In this document: in pieces, positions 1-5,713 of the stretch
How positions within the stretch are numbered: the stretch's first letter is position 1
Layout: each line of letters begins with the position of its first letter
DNA from: Candidatus Bipolaricaulota bacterium
GTDB lineage: Bacteria > Bipolaricaulota > Bipolaricaulia > RBG-16-55-9
Length of the DNA: 11,063 nt
Reading direction: 5' to 3'
NCBI GenBank assembly: GCA_018609825.1
Contig: JAHEOA010000008.1
Coordinates: 1-11,063, forward strand
Translations under genes and position numbers: made by a program
Notes under the pieces: generated by a model
Databases searched by the model: none
What the model was told of the DNA's origin: nothing
What the model saw: only the letters and a program-made list of their open reading frames with translations

Positions 1-902
1 TCATGGCAAAAGTCCGCAGCGCGTTGATCAGAGAGCTCGAAGATGAGGATGTTCGTCTCCGGCGGAATGGGCGTGACCTCGTCGAACGCGTCGAGCGCGT
101 CGGCGAGGCGACGGGCGTTGGCGTGGTCGTCCGTGAGTCGTCCCATGTGGTGATCGAGCGCGTGCAGGCAGGCGCCCGCGAGCACCCCGACCTGGCGCAT
201 CCCGCCGCCCATCCGCTTGCGCACGTAGCGGGCGCGGTCGATGAAGTCCTGGGAGCCGACGAGTATCGATCCGACCGGCGCGCCGAGTCCCTTGCTGAAC
301 GACAACATCGCCGAGTCGAACGGCCCCGTGATCTTGGATAGCTCGACGCCCGAGGCGGCCGCCGCGTTCCAGGCGCGGGCCCCGTCCAGATGCACGGGGA
401 TGTGCTTGGAATGGGCGAACTCGACCACGCGCTCGGCTTCATCTTGGGGATAGACCGCGCCGCCGCGCATGTTGTGCGTGTTCTCCAACGCTATGAGGCC
501 GGTGCCTGTGCCGACGGGCGAGTGGGCTTTCACGACCTCCTCGATGTCCTCAACGCGGAAGAAGCCCTGTTCTGAGGGGACCGCCCGCGGCATGACGCCG
601 ACGTAGGCCGCCATCGCGCCCAGTTCATAATCGTGGATGTGGGCGTGCGCGTCGCAGACGACCTCATCACCGGAGTTGGTATGAACGTCCAATGCCACCT
701 CGTTGGCCATGCTGCCCGTTGGCAGGAATAGCCCTGCCTCGTGGCCCGTCAGCTCCGCGCAGCGCTGTTGCAGCTCGTTGACGGTCGGGTCCTCCCCGAA
801 GACGTCGTCCCCGACGGCGGCGTGGGCCATCGCCTCGCGCATCCCATCCGTGGGTTGGGTCACCGTGTCGCTTCGGAGGTCAACGATCGAGTTGTCGCTC
901 AT
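1..902 (-). CDS. ltaE: L-threonine aldolase, PLP-dependent (C-terminus cut by window start)
   Basis: Cleaves L-threonine or L-allo-threonine to glycine and acetaldehyde in the cytoplasm, using pyridoxal phosphate (fold-type I aminotransferase superfamily). Seen: the opening [11 protein letters not shown] (residues 8-18), [12 protein letters not shown] (31-42), PTGSMAN (61-67), AHIHDYE (87-93) with the histidine at 88 that stacks on PLP in this family, HLDGAR (171-176) with the cofactor-binding Asp173, and [12 protein letters not shown] (201-212) with the Schiff-base Lys204. About 300 codons lie in the window. The family is usually near 340 residues, so roughly the last 40 are missing. The ATG at 902 is preceded by AAGGAG at 909-914 with 6 nt spacing. 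The gene is divergent from the eIF2B-like gene. Family assignment is very secure. The preferred stereoisomer cannot be read from the sequence. Confidence 0.95.
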   Translation of the reverse strand, partial: MSDNSIVDLRSDTVTQPTDGMREAMAHAAVGDDVFGEDPTVNELQQRCAELTGHEAGLFLPTGSMANEVALDVHTNSGDEVVCDAHAHIHDYELGAMAAYVGVMPRAVPSEQGFFRVEDIEEVVKAHSPVGTGTGLIALENTHNMRGGAVYPQDEAERVVEFAHSKHIPVHLDGARAWNAAAASGVELSKITGPFDSAMLSFSKGLGAPVGSILVGSQDFIDRARYVRKRMGGGMRQVGVLAGACLHALDHHMGRLTDDHANARRLADALDAFDEVTPIPPETNILIFELSDQRAADFCH

Positions 903-908
903 AAGCCG

Positions 909-914
909 CTCCTT
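909..914 (-). promoter_or_regulatory. Ribosome binding site of the threonine aldolase gene
   Basis: AAGGAG on the minus strand, 6 nt before the ATG at 902. It fixes the start and shows that this transcript carries a leader, unlike the probable leaderless gene on the other side of the gap. Confidence 0.8.
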
Positions 915-923
915 CATTCGCGG

Positions 924-939
924 GTTCCGTCGACGGAAC
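924..939. promoter_or_regulatory. Perfect 16-bp palindrome, operator candidate
   Basis: GTTCCGTCGACGGAAC is identical to its own reverse complement over all 16 bases. It overlaps the end of the predicted -10 box and the expected transcription start (about 931) of the minus-strand threonine aldolase promoter, a common position for a repressor operator. As RNA it could fold only into a short 6-bp hairpin with a TCGA loop. No regulator gene is in the window, so its ligand is unknown. Confidence 0.4.
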
Positions 940-967
940 GCTAGGAGAACGAGGGATCCGATTGCAA
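938..967 (-). promoter_or_regulatory. Candidate promoter of the threonine aldolase gene
   Basis: On the minus strand, TTGCAA (967-962) and TAGCGT (943-938) are separated by 18 nt, giving a start near 931 and a leader of about 28 nt with the AAGGAG site inside it. The -10 box is only a TANNNT match, so this is an inference. The -35 box is palindromic and is also the -35 candidate of the divergent gene. Confidence 0.35.
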
Positions 968-991
968 CTCCGCACGCATTGCGTCTACGAT
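962..991 (+). promoter_or_regulatory. Candidate promoter of the eIF2B-like gene
   Basis: TTGCAA (962-967) and TACGAT (986-991) are separated by 18 nt. The -10 box ends 10 nt before the ATG at 1002, so the transcript would start at or a few bases before the start codon. No good Shine-Dalgarno sequence precedes that ATG, which fits leaderless translation. The TTGCAA box is shared with the divergent promoter. Confidence 0.4.
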
Positions 992-1001
992 CGGACGGAT
1001 C

Positions 1002-1844
1002 ATGACCGGCAGCGAACGGCTTCTCGCCGAAATCGCCCAGGATCATCACGCCGGCGCCACCGCGCTCACCCGCCGCGCGGCCGAGGCCCTTCATCATCGC
1101 TTAGGCGAAGCTGACGCGCTCTCTGGAATTGAAGAGTTTGCGGATCGGCTCGCCGAGGCACAGCCCGCCATGGCCTCGATCCGCAACTTGGCCGAACGCG
1201 CCAAGGCTGCGGCACGCGTCGGATCTGTATCCAACGCGCAAAACGCGGTCGGTCAGTTCGTGGAGGAGCTCGACGCCAGCACGGAGCGGATCGCTCGCGA
1301 GGCCCAGTCGTTGCTCTCGGACGTCGATCGCGTCGTGACGGTCTCGGCCAGCTCGACCGTCGCCGCGGCGGTGCGCAACGCGCACATGGCCAACCCGGGT
1401 CTGGCTGTGGTCTGTCCGGAGTCCCGTCCGTTGCGCGAGGGCGTGACCCTGGCCGAGTCCCTCGCGGGCGCCGGCCTCGCGGCCACCGTCTGCGCGGACG
1501 CACTGGCCCCGTCGCTGGTCCGGGACGCCGACATCGTGCTCGTCGGCGGCGACGCGCTTGCTCCTGAGGGCCTCGTCAACAAGATCGGCACGTTCCCCTT
1601 GGCGCTGGCGGCCCAGCACGTCGGCATCCCGTTCGTCCCGCTCATCTCCCGGCTGAAGCTCCTGCAACATTTCGACGAGCGCGGGATTGCCGAGATGGAT
1701 CCGAGCGAAGTTCTCATGGCTTCGGAGGCGTCCATGCGCGTCCGCAACCGCTATTTCGAGCTGACGCCGCTCGAGCTGCTCACGCACGTGGTGACCGAGA
1801 CAGGCGTCGAGGAGGGCGCCTCGTTCGACGCGCATGGCGGGTGA
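1002..1844 (+). CDS. eIF2B alpha/beta/delta-family protein, non-catalytic type
   Basis: 280 residues, within the normal range for stand-alone members of the IF-2B family, which includes eIF2B regulatory subunits, archaeal aIF2B, ribose-1,5-bisphosphate isomerase and methylthioribose-1-phosphate isomerase (MtnA). Seen: a helical N-terminal half (1-105), then a Rossmann-like half with VCPESRP (137-143) and EG at 146-147, [12 protein letters not shown] (175-186) and [13 protein letters not shown] (192-204), the phosphate/sugar-binding signature of the family. The catalytic aspartate position of the isomerases is kept (Asp184). The catalytic cysteine, expected near VSASSTV (114-120), is replaced by serines, so isomerase chemistry by the usual mechanism is unlikely. 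The role in a bacterium is unknown; sugar- or nucleotide-phosphate binding is the most that can be inferred. It starts at the first ATG after a TACGAT box and stands alone. Confidence 0.85.
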   Translation: MTGSERLLAEIAQDHHAGATALTRRAAEALHHRLGEADALSGIEEFADRLAEAQPAMASIRNLAERAKAAARVGSVSNAQNAVGQFVEELDASTERIAREAQSLLSDVDRVVTVSASSTVAAAVRNAHMANPGLAVVCPESRPLREGVTLAESLAGAGLAATVCADALAPSLVRDADIVLVGGDALAPEGLVNKIGTFPLALAAQHVGIPFVPLISRLKLLQHFDERGIAEMDPSEVLMASEASMRVRNRYFELTPLELLTHVVTETGVEEGASFDAHGG

Positions 1845-1852
1845 TCGCCATG
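1833..1852 (+). terminator. GC-rich hairpin across the stop codon of the eIF2B-like gene
   Basis: CATGGCG (1833-1839) and CGCCATG (1846-1852) form a 7-bp stem with a 6-nt loop containing the TGA stop. Three more pairs are possible past a one-base bulge. No U-tract follows. The next promoter begins 12 nt downstream, so an end of transcription here would make sense, but the hairpin alone is weak evidence. Confidence 0.3.
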
Positions 1853-1863
1853 ACGCTTGACGA

Positions 1864-1892
1864 TTGACTTTCTGGTCCGGAATGACTATCAT
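1864..1892 (+). promoter_or_regulatory. Strong sigma-70-type promoter of the helicase leader
   Basis: TTGACT (1864-1869) and TATCAT (1887-1892) are each five of six to consensus with the ideal 17-nt spacing. Transcription should start near 1899, giving a leader of about 190 nt before the helicase start codon at 2089. It is the best promoter match in the window. Confidence 0.7.
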
Positions 1893-1902
1893 TGTCGTAT
1901 CT

Positions 1903-1938
1903 ATGAAGAAACAGGACCCGCCGTTTGCCTCGTTGTAG
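1903..1938 (+). CDS. Putative 11-residue leader peptide upstream of the RNA helicase
   Basis: ATG at 1903 opens an 11-codon frame, MKKQDPPFASL, ending in TAG at 1936-1938. The ATG lies 10 nt after the TATCAT box, so it would be at or within a few bases of the transcript 5' end and could be translated leaderlessly, as suggested for several genes here. It contains Asp-Pro-Pro (codons 1915-1923), a tripeptide known to slow ribosomes that lack EF-P. Its stop lies 3 nt before the segment that can pair with the helicase start region. That it is translated is an inference from position only; no homologue can be judged at this length. Confidence 0.4.
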   Translation: MKKQDPPFASL

Positions 1939-1941
1939 CTT

Positions 1942-2093
1942 CTCATTGATCTCCTCAAGGCAACCGCGACGCTCGCTTTGCTTCAATCCCGATCCTTGCA
2001 AACGAGTATCCGTCGGCATCGGGCGCCGAGTGCGCTCGCATGCGACGCGAATGTGCCTGTCCAAGGATCCCGATATCAGAGGAGTTCGATGAG
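1942..2093 (+). promoter_or_regulatory. Structured leader that can mask the helicase ribosome site and start codon
   Basis: Bases 1942-1956 (CTCATTGATCTCCTC) pair with 2079-2093 (GAGGAGTTCGATGAG): 13 Watson-Crick pairs, one U-G wobble and one U-U mismatch. The second arm contains the GAGGAG ribosome site (2079-2084) and the ATG at 2089. Two helices nest inside: GATCCTTG (1991-1998) with CAAGGATC (2062-2069), 8 bp perfect; and 2011-2019 with 2040-2047, 8 bp with a one-base bulge, capped by a 4-bp hairpin at 2027-2038. CAAGG at 1956-1960 can compete for part of 1991-1998. Folding energy was not computed. Long regulated leaders are known for cold-shock DEAD-box helicase genes, which fits, but control by temperature or by translation of the leader peptide is inferred. 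Confidence 0.5.
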
Positions 2094-3309
2094 CACACAA
2101 CAGACCCAACGCCGCACCGCCCGTTCGGCCCAACCCACATTCAAGGCCGTGCAAGTGCCGAAGCCCGAGTCGGCCGCAACCGGATTTGACGAGCTCGGGC
2201 TCGGCGACCGTTCGCTGGCCGCCGTCCGACGCGTCGGCTTCCAGACCCCGACGACCATTCAACAGCAGTTCATTCCGGCCGCGCTCGGCGGGCGTGACTG
2301 CGTCGGCCTGGCCCGCACGGGCACGGGCAAGACCGCCGCGTTCCTGCTGCCGATCTTCGATCGGTTTTACGAAGGCAATTCGCAACGGGCACTGATACTG
2401 GCGCCGACGCGCGAGCTGGCCGAGCAGACCAGCCAGGCCGCCCAAGACCTCGCGGGCAAGGGCCGTCCCAAGGTGGTCCCCATCTACGGGGGCAAGTCGA
2501 TCAAGCCCCAGATCGATCGCCTGCGCCAGCGCCCCGAGATCGTCGTCGCCACGCCCGGTCGGTTGCTCGATCACGTGCAGCGCCGCACCATCGACCTGAG
2601 CGCCTTCCCCGTCGTCGTCATGGACGAGGTGGACCGCATGTTCGACATGGGGTTCCGCCCCGACATCACGCGGATCATCCAGGGGTGCACGAGCCGCGCC
2701 CAGACGATGTTCCTGTCGGCGACGATGCCGCGCGAGATCATGAGCTTCGCCGAGCGGTATCTCTCCAATCCGACCCATGTGTCAGCGATTGAGGACGACA
2801 ACCCCTCCGTGGCGCAGTTGGAGCAGCGCTACTTCGCCGTGGCGCCGGGCCGGAAGCGCCAGCTCCTGGCCGAGGTGCTCAAGCGGGAGGACCCGTCGCT
2901 GTGCCTCATCTTCACCCGCACCCAACGGGGCGCCGAGCGGCTCGGGAAGGACTTAAAAAAGCGGGGGCACCGCTCCAGCCACATCCACGGCGGCCTCTCG
3001 CAGAACCAACGCCAGCGGGCGATGGACCAGTTCCGCTCGGGCCGTATCAAGCTGTTGGTGACCACCGACGTCCTCGGCCGCGGCATCGACGTCGACGGCA
3101 TCTCGCACGTCATCAACTACGACATTCCGGAGAACGCGAAGGACTATCTCCACCGGGTGGGCCGATCCGGACGCATGGACAACGCCGGCAAGGCGATCAC
3201 GTTCGTGACGCCCGACCAGGGCGAGGAGATGACCGAGATCGAGCTGCTCTGCCGCCAGCGACTGGAATCCGACAGGATCCACGCCTTCGACAACGGCCTG
3301 TCCAGCTGA
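2089..3309 (+). CDS. DEAD-box ATP-dependent RNA helicase, RhlE-like
   Basis: Uses ATP to unwind short RNA duplexes and remodel RNA-protein complexes, typically in ribosome assembly, RNA decay or cold adaptation. All superfamily 2 motifs are present: Q motif GFQTPTTIQ (50-58), motif I ARTGTGKT (75-82), Ia APTRELA (105-111), Ib TPGR (155-158), II DEVD (179-182), III SAT (210-212), IV LIFTRT (273-278), V DVLGRGID (327-334), VI HRVGRSGR (355-362). At 406 residues it is the two-RecA core with a short tail and no RNA-binding extension. Motif II reads DEVD in place of DEAD; the Asp-Glu pair needed for Mg-ATP is kept. The start at 2089 is chosen because GAGGAG lies just before it and homology begins after it; an in-frame TTG at 1978 would add 37 unlike residues. 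Sequence similarity fits the RhlE group best, but the exact subgroup is uncertain. Confidence 0.95.
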   Translation: MSTQQTQRRTARSAQPTFKAVQVPKPESAATGFDELGLGDRSLAAVRRVGFQTPTTIQQQFIPAALGGRDCVGLARTGTGKTAAFLLPIFDRFYEGNSQRALILAPTRELAEQTSQAAQDLAGKGRPKVVPIYGGKSIKPQIDRLRQRPEIVVATPGRLLDHVQRRTIDLSAFPVVVMDEVDRMFDMGFRPDITRIIQGCTSRAQTMFLSATMPREIMSFAERYLSNPTHVSAIEDDNPSVAQLEQRYFAVAPGRKRQLLAEVLKREDPSLCLIFTRTQRGAERLGKDLKKRGHRSSHIHGGLSQNQRQRAMDQFRSGRIKLLVTTDVLGRGIDVDGISHVINYDIPENAKDYLHRVGRSGRMDNAGKAITFVTPDQGEEMTEIELLCRQRLESDRIHAFDNGLSS

Positions 3310-3334
3310 ATCCCCCAGCGCACGTTGGTCATGA

Positions 3335-3366
3335 GGGAACAGGGGAACGACCGTTTCCCTGTTCCC
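3335..3366 (+). terminator. 14-bp hairpin downstream of the helicase gene
   Basis: GGGAACAGGGGAAC (3335-3348) and GTTTCCCTGTTCCC (3353-3366) pair over 14 bp with one G-U wobble and a GACC loop, 25 nt after the stop codon. No U-tract follows (GTCAATCG), so it is either a U-less intrinsic terminator, as reported in some high-GC bacteria, or a 3'-end stabilising hairpin. Confidence 0.6.
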
Positions 3367-3506
3367 GTCAATCGCCTCCCTTCTGGCTGTGCATCCGCTC
3401 CGCCCTTGAGTTGAGCCCCTCAGCGCTTGCCACCCCCTGTGATCGATCGTCCGGGGTGAAAACCCGGTCAATCGTCCACGAACGTGATCGCCAAGACGTT
3501 TTCCTC

Positions 3507-3536
3507 TTGATTCATTGCGGGTTTTCGGGGCATGAT
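3507..3536 (+). promoter_or_regulatory. Candidate promoter of the secreted-protein gene
   Basis: TTGATT (3507-3512) and CATGAT (3531-3536) are separated by 18 nt, four of six matches each. The start would be near 3543 with a leader of about 87 nt containing the hairpin at 3550-3593. A weak match, kept because a hairpin separates this gene from the helicase and some promoter is expected. Confidence 0.3.
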
Positions 3537-3617
3537 GCGGATGATGATGGATCGGCGCCGAGGCGTGTCCCCAATGGGGTCGGGGGGCCGATCGCAAGGA
3601 CGGACTTTCAAGATCAT

Positions 3618-3624
3618 AAGGAGG
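3618..3624 (+). promoter_or_regulatory. Ribosome binding site of the secreted-protein gene
   Basis: AAGGAGG, a near-perfect anti-16S match, lies 5 nt before the ATG at 3630 and 8 nt before the adjacent in-frame ATG at 3633. It rules out the upstream open frame as the start of this protein. Confidence 0.85.
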
Positions 3625-3629
3625 ATGTC

Positions 3630-4655
3630 ATGATGCACAGCCTGAAGGTCGCGGCGCTGGCGGCCGTCCTGCTGTCGGCGCTCGTCTTGCCCGCGTTCAC
3701 CGACGGCGACCGCCAGAGCGAGGTGACGCTGCAGCAGGCCGCCAAGCTGGAGGTCGTCGAGCTGTCCAGCAAGGGCGGCACGCTCGGGGATCAAGTCACG
3801 TTCACGACGAACGGCACCCACGCGGGCGACCACGTCATCGAGGTGCGCCGCGGCGACATCTTGCTGAGTAAGAACCCGCACACGCCGAATCTCGTGGTCA
3901 CGCGCAGCTTCTACGCCTTCGTACCAGGGCGTCATGAGGCCGAGCTGCGTGGGGTCTACGTCGCCTCGCTCGATCCGGACAAGCGGGCGCCCGAGCGCGG
4001 CGACGTCTACGACGTCGGGCCGAACGTCGCCGACTGGCCCATGCCGCAGGGCAAGCAAATGTCGCACCTGCTGCAGTTGATCGACGCCTACGGCTGGTCG
4101 AACACCACGACCGCCCAGCACGCCATCTGGAACCTGACCAGCAACTACCCCGTGGAGGGCATGGCCGCGGCGCTGGTGCGTGCGGTCGGCGTCAACCCCG
4201 CCGCGAACAACCCCTTCCCGCAGCCGACCAACCCCCACGCCTCGCTTCCGCAGACAACGTTCATCATGCCCTACGAGCTCTTGGGCACCGGCGACGTGCA
4301 GGCGACGCTCATCTGGGGCTCCACGGCCGACTTCGATTTGCGGATCGTCGACCCGAACGGCGAGACCGTCAGTTGGCTCCATCCGCGCGCGAGCTCCGGC
4401 GGCACGCTGGATCAGGACGATCGGTGTGCGCCGATCTCGCACGGCGGCCCGGAGAACGTCTACTGGCCCGAGGACGGGGCGCCGCTCGGCCAGTACAAGG
4501 TCGTCGTCAAGTACTACGCCACGTGCGGTGGCTCCGAGGGCCCGACCTCGTGGAGCCTGCGGCTCTTCGTCGATGGTCAAGTCAAGAAGTTCGACGGGAC
4601 GCTTGAGCCCTTGGAGAGCACGGTCGTGACGACGTTCACCCGCGACTGGCCGTAA
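3630..4655 (+). CDS. Secreted protein of unknown function with DUF2135-like C-terminal domain
   Basis: 341 residues. Residues 1-24 look like a signal peptide: a short basic start, then a hydrophobic run (about 8-23) ending in LPAFTDG, so export is likely; the cleavage site is not sharp. Residues about 40-115 look like a beta-rich domain. The middle (145-185) contains TTAQHAIWNLTSNYPVEG, which resembles helical segments of other secreted proteins that I cannot name. The C-terminal part (about 222-335) has DFDLRIVDPNGETVSW (234-249), SSGGTLDQDD (255-264), GGPENVYWPEDGAPLGQYKV (272-291) and VVKYY (292-296), the pattern of the DUF2135/YfaP-like beta-sandwich, whose acidic loops suggest calcium or ligand binding. 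Two cysteines in that domain (266, 299) could form a disulfide. It is monocistronic, flanked by hairpins. No enzymatic motif is seen; adhesion or surface binding is only a guess. Confidence 0.8.
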   Translation: MMHSLKVAALAAVLLSALVLPAFTDGDRQSEVTLQQAAKLEVVELSSKGGTLGDQVTFTTNGTHAGDHVIEVRRGDILLSKNPHTPNLVVTRSFYAFVPGRHEAELRGVYVASLDPDKRAPERGDVYDVGPNVADWPMPQGKQMSHLLQLIDAYGWSNTTTAQHAIWNLTSNYPVEGMAAALVRAVGVNPAANNPFPQPTNPHASLPQTTFIMPYELLGTGDVQATLIWGSTADFDLRIVDPNGETVSWLHPRASSGGTLDQDDRCAPISHGGPENVYWPEDGAPLGQYKVVVKYYATCGGSEGPTSWSLRLFVDGQVKKFDGTLEPLESTVVTTFTRDWP

Positions 4656-4706
4656 ACGCTGTAGACACGTCACCACGCTTCATCGCGGTTGCGATCTCCC
4701 GAGATG

Positions 4707-4742
4707 CAGGCCGGTCGACCGGTCGCCCGGTCGGCCGGCCTG
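4707..4742 (+). terminator. 16-bp hairpin downstream of the secreted-protein gene
   Basis: CAGGCCGGTCGACCGG (4707-4722) and CCGGTCGGCCGGCCTG (4727-4742) pair over 16 bp with a single U-G wobble and a TCGC loop, about 50 nt after the stop. A small ATCGC/GCGAT hairpin (4682-4695) precedes it. No U-tract follows. It is the most stable-looking hairpin in the window and the likely transcript end. Confidence 0.65.
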
Positions 4743-4781
4743 TCCCTGGTCCATCCCTCCATTCAGTGGCTCTTTGCCGAA

Positions 4782-4811
4782 TTGCTGCGGCGGCGCCGCA
4801 GCCGCTAGACT
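4782..4811 (+). promoter_or_regulatory. Candidate promoter of the CinA-like gene, with hairpin in the spacer
   Basis: TAGACT (4806-4811) ends 9 nt before the ATG at 4821 and no Shine-Dalgarno site is visible, suggesting a leaderless transcript. TTGCTG (4782-4787), 18 nt upstream, is a weak -35. A perfect inverted repeat GCTGCGGC-GGC-GCCGCAGC (4784-4802) fills the spacer; it may be an operator, or a second end-hairpin for the gene upstream. Confidence 0.35.
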
Positions 4812-4820
4812 GAGGCGTTC

Positions 4821-5678
4821 ATGAAGGCCGCTCAAGCCTACGCCGACGATGCCGTCAGCGCCGAGATCGTCGCCATCGGCAACGAGCTGTTACTCGGGAT
4901 CGTGCAGGACACGAACACCCACTGGCTCTGCGCTGAGATTACGCGTCTGGGGGGCGCCGTACGACGCGCCACGCTCATCCCCGATGACTTCGCAGCCATT
5001 GAAGAGACGCTGAGTCGTGCGCTGACGGCGGATCGCGATCTGATCGTGTTGACGGGCGGGTTGGGCCCCACCGAGGACGACATGACGACCCGCGCGCTCG
5101 GGGCGGCGCTCGACCTCGAGGTCACGGAACGTTCGGATGCGCTGGCGATGATCCGGCGGCGCTACCGGGAGCTGGCCGAGGTCCAGCGGGTGGAGGAGAA
5201 GGAACTGACCGAGAGCCGCCGCAAGATGGCCCAACTCCCCGAAGGCTCGGTGCCCCTGTTCAATCCCGTCGGGACGGCCCCAGGCGCCGTGATGGAGAAC
5301 GGCCCCAGCACGATCGTCGTCCTGCCCGGAGTGCCGTCCGAGCTGAAGGGGATCTGGACGGACAGCCTCCAGCCCTATCTTGATGAGCTCTTTGCCGGCG
5401 TCTTCTACGACGAGCGGCACCTGGTCGTCGACGTCAACGACGAGTCGGGCCTGGCGCCCTTACTGAAGGACGTGCAGGCGGCATGGCCTCAAGCCTATGT
5501 CAAGTCACGCCCGCGCAGCTTCGCCGAGGGCCAGATGGTCTGGGTGACGCTGGCGATGGGTGGGGAGAGGACCAACGTGGAACGGACGCTTGCCGATCTG
5601 GCCGAGGAACTGAGCGGCCGGCTGCGCAAGGCCGGCTACCCCGTGCGCGAGGTGTCCTCGGACGAATCGCCTGCGTGA
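4821..5678 (+). CDS. Stand-alone CinA N-terminal-type protein (MoaB/Mog fold)
   Basis: 285 residues, matching COG1058, the N-terminal part of CinA without the C-terminal nicotinamide-nucleotide amidase domain. Seen: AEIVAIGNELLLGIVQDTNT (14-33), the MoCF-fold signature TGGLGPTEDD (78-87), NPVGTAPG (148-155), LPGVPSE (168-174), then a C-terminal domain with DESGLAPLLKDVQ (207-219) and YVKSRP (226-231), a pattern I associate with stand-alone and archaeal members. COG1058 domains have been reported to hydrolyse ADP-ribose, so a role in nucleotide metabolite repair is possible; the substrate here is not shown. No molybdopterin-pathway gene is nearby. The ATG at 4821 is the only reasonable start and follows a TAGACT box. 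The alcohol dehydrogenase gene follows after 35 nt and may be co-transcribed. Confidence 0.88.
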   Translation: MKAAQAYADDAVSAEIVAIGNELLLGIVQDTNTHWLCAEITRLGGAVRRATLIPDDFAAIEETLSRALTADRDLIVLTGGLGPTEDDMTTRALGAALDLEVTERSDALAMIRRRYRELAEVQRVEEKELTESRRKMAQLPEGSVPLFNPVGTAPGAVMENGPSTIVVLPGVPSELKGIWTDSLQPYLDELFAGVFYDERHLVVDVNDESGLAPLLKDVQAAWPQAYVKSRPRSFAEGQMVWVTLAMGGERTNVERTLADLAEELSGRLRKAGYPVREVSSDESPA

Positions 5679-5697
5679 GAGATCCATGGAGCGCCTG

Positions 5698-5704
5698 AAG
5701 GAGG
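5698..5704 (+). promoter_or_regulatory. Ribosome binding site deciding the alcohol dehydrogenase start
   Basis: AAGGAGG lies 3 nt before an ATG at 5708 and 9 nt before an in-frame ATG at 5714. The second spacing is workable and the first too short, so 5714 is preferred. It also gives the usual MKAVQV start of the family. Confidence 0.8.
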
Positions 5705-5713
5705 ATCATGGTC

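Larger units (their letters stand above)
3310..3629. other. 320-bp intergenic region between helicase and secreted-protein gene
   Basis: Holds a strong hairpin after the helicase (3335-3366), a modest promoter candidate (3507-3536), and a second structured part in the presumed leader of the next gene: GATCGGC (3550-3556) with GCCGATC (3587-3593) enclosing CCCC-AAT-GGGG (3569-3579). A short CCGGG/CCCGG stem lies near 3451-3467. I see no convincing small gene. An open frame that runs into the secreted protein from upstream has no start signal and unlike composition. Confidence 0.5.

Noticed and set aside
1978..2088. Upstream in-frame extension of the helicase from a TTG at 1978
   Set aside because: The extra 37 residues resemble no helicase sequence, and GAGGAG directly precedes the ATG at 2089. 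The segment fits a structured RNA leader better.
1780..2778. 332-codon minus-strand open frame opposite the helicase N-terminal half and leader
   Set aside because: It runs opposite conserved helicase motifs, and its product has no recognisable feature and no start signals.
3443..3480. CCGGG/CCCGG stem with two ATCGTCC copies considered as a riboswitch
   Set aside because: The stem is only 5 bp and matches no riboswitch consensus that I know. It lies upstream of the promoter candidate, so it may not be in the transcript.
3531..3549. GATGAT triplet-like run as a possible repeat or start site cluster
   Set aside because: Only three to four imperfect units with no conservation or ribosome site. 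It overlaps a candidate -10 box and is probably chance.
2901..3629. Long open frame running into the secreted protein from inside the helicase gene
   Set aside because: The part before 3630 overlaps the helicase in another frame and has shadow-like composition. A perfect ribosome site and signal peptide mark the true start at 3630.
3468..4676. 402-codon open frame on the minus strand opposite the secreted-protein gene
   Set aside because: Arg/Asp/Gly-rich translation with no motifs, typical of the antisense frame of a GC-rich gene. The plus-strand protein has clear domains and start signals.
4682..4802. Cluster of three inverted repeats considered as a replication origin or attachment site
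   Set aside because: There is no iteron or direct-repeat series, DnaA-box set, tRNA or integrase nearby. Terminator and promoter-spacer roles explain the hairpins.
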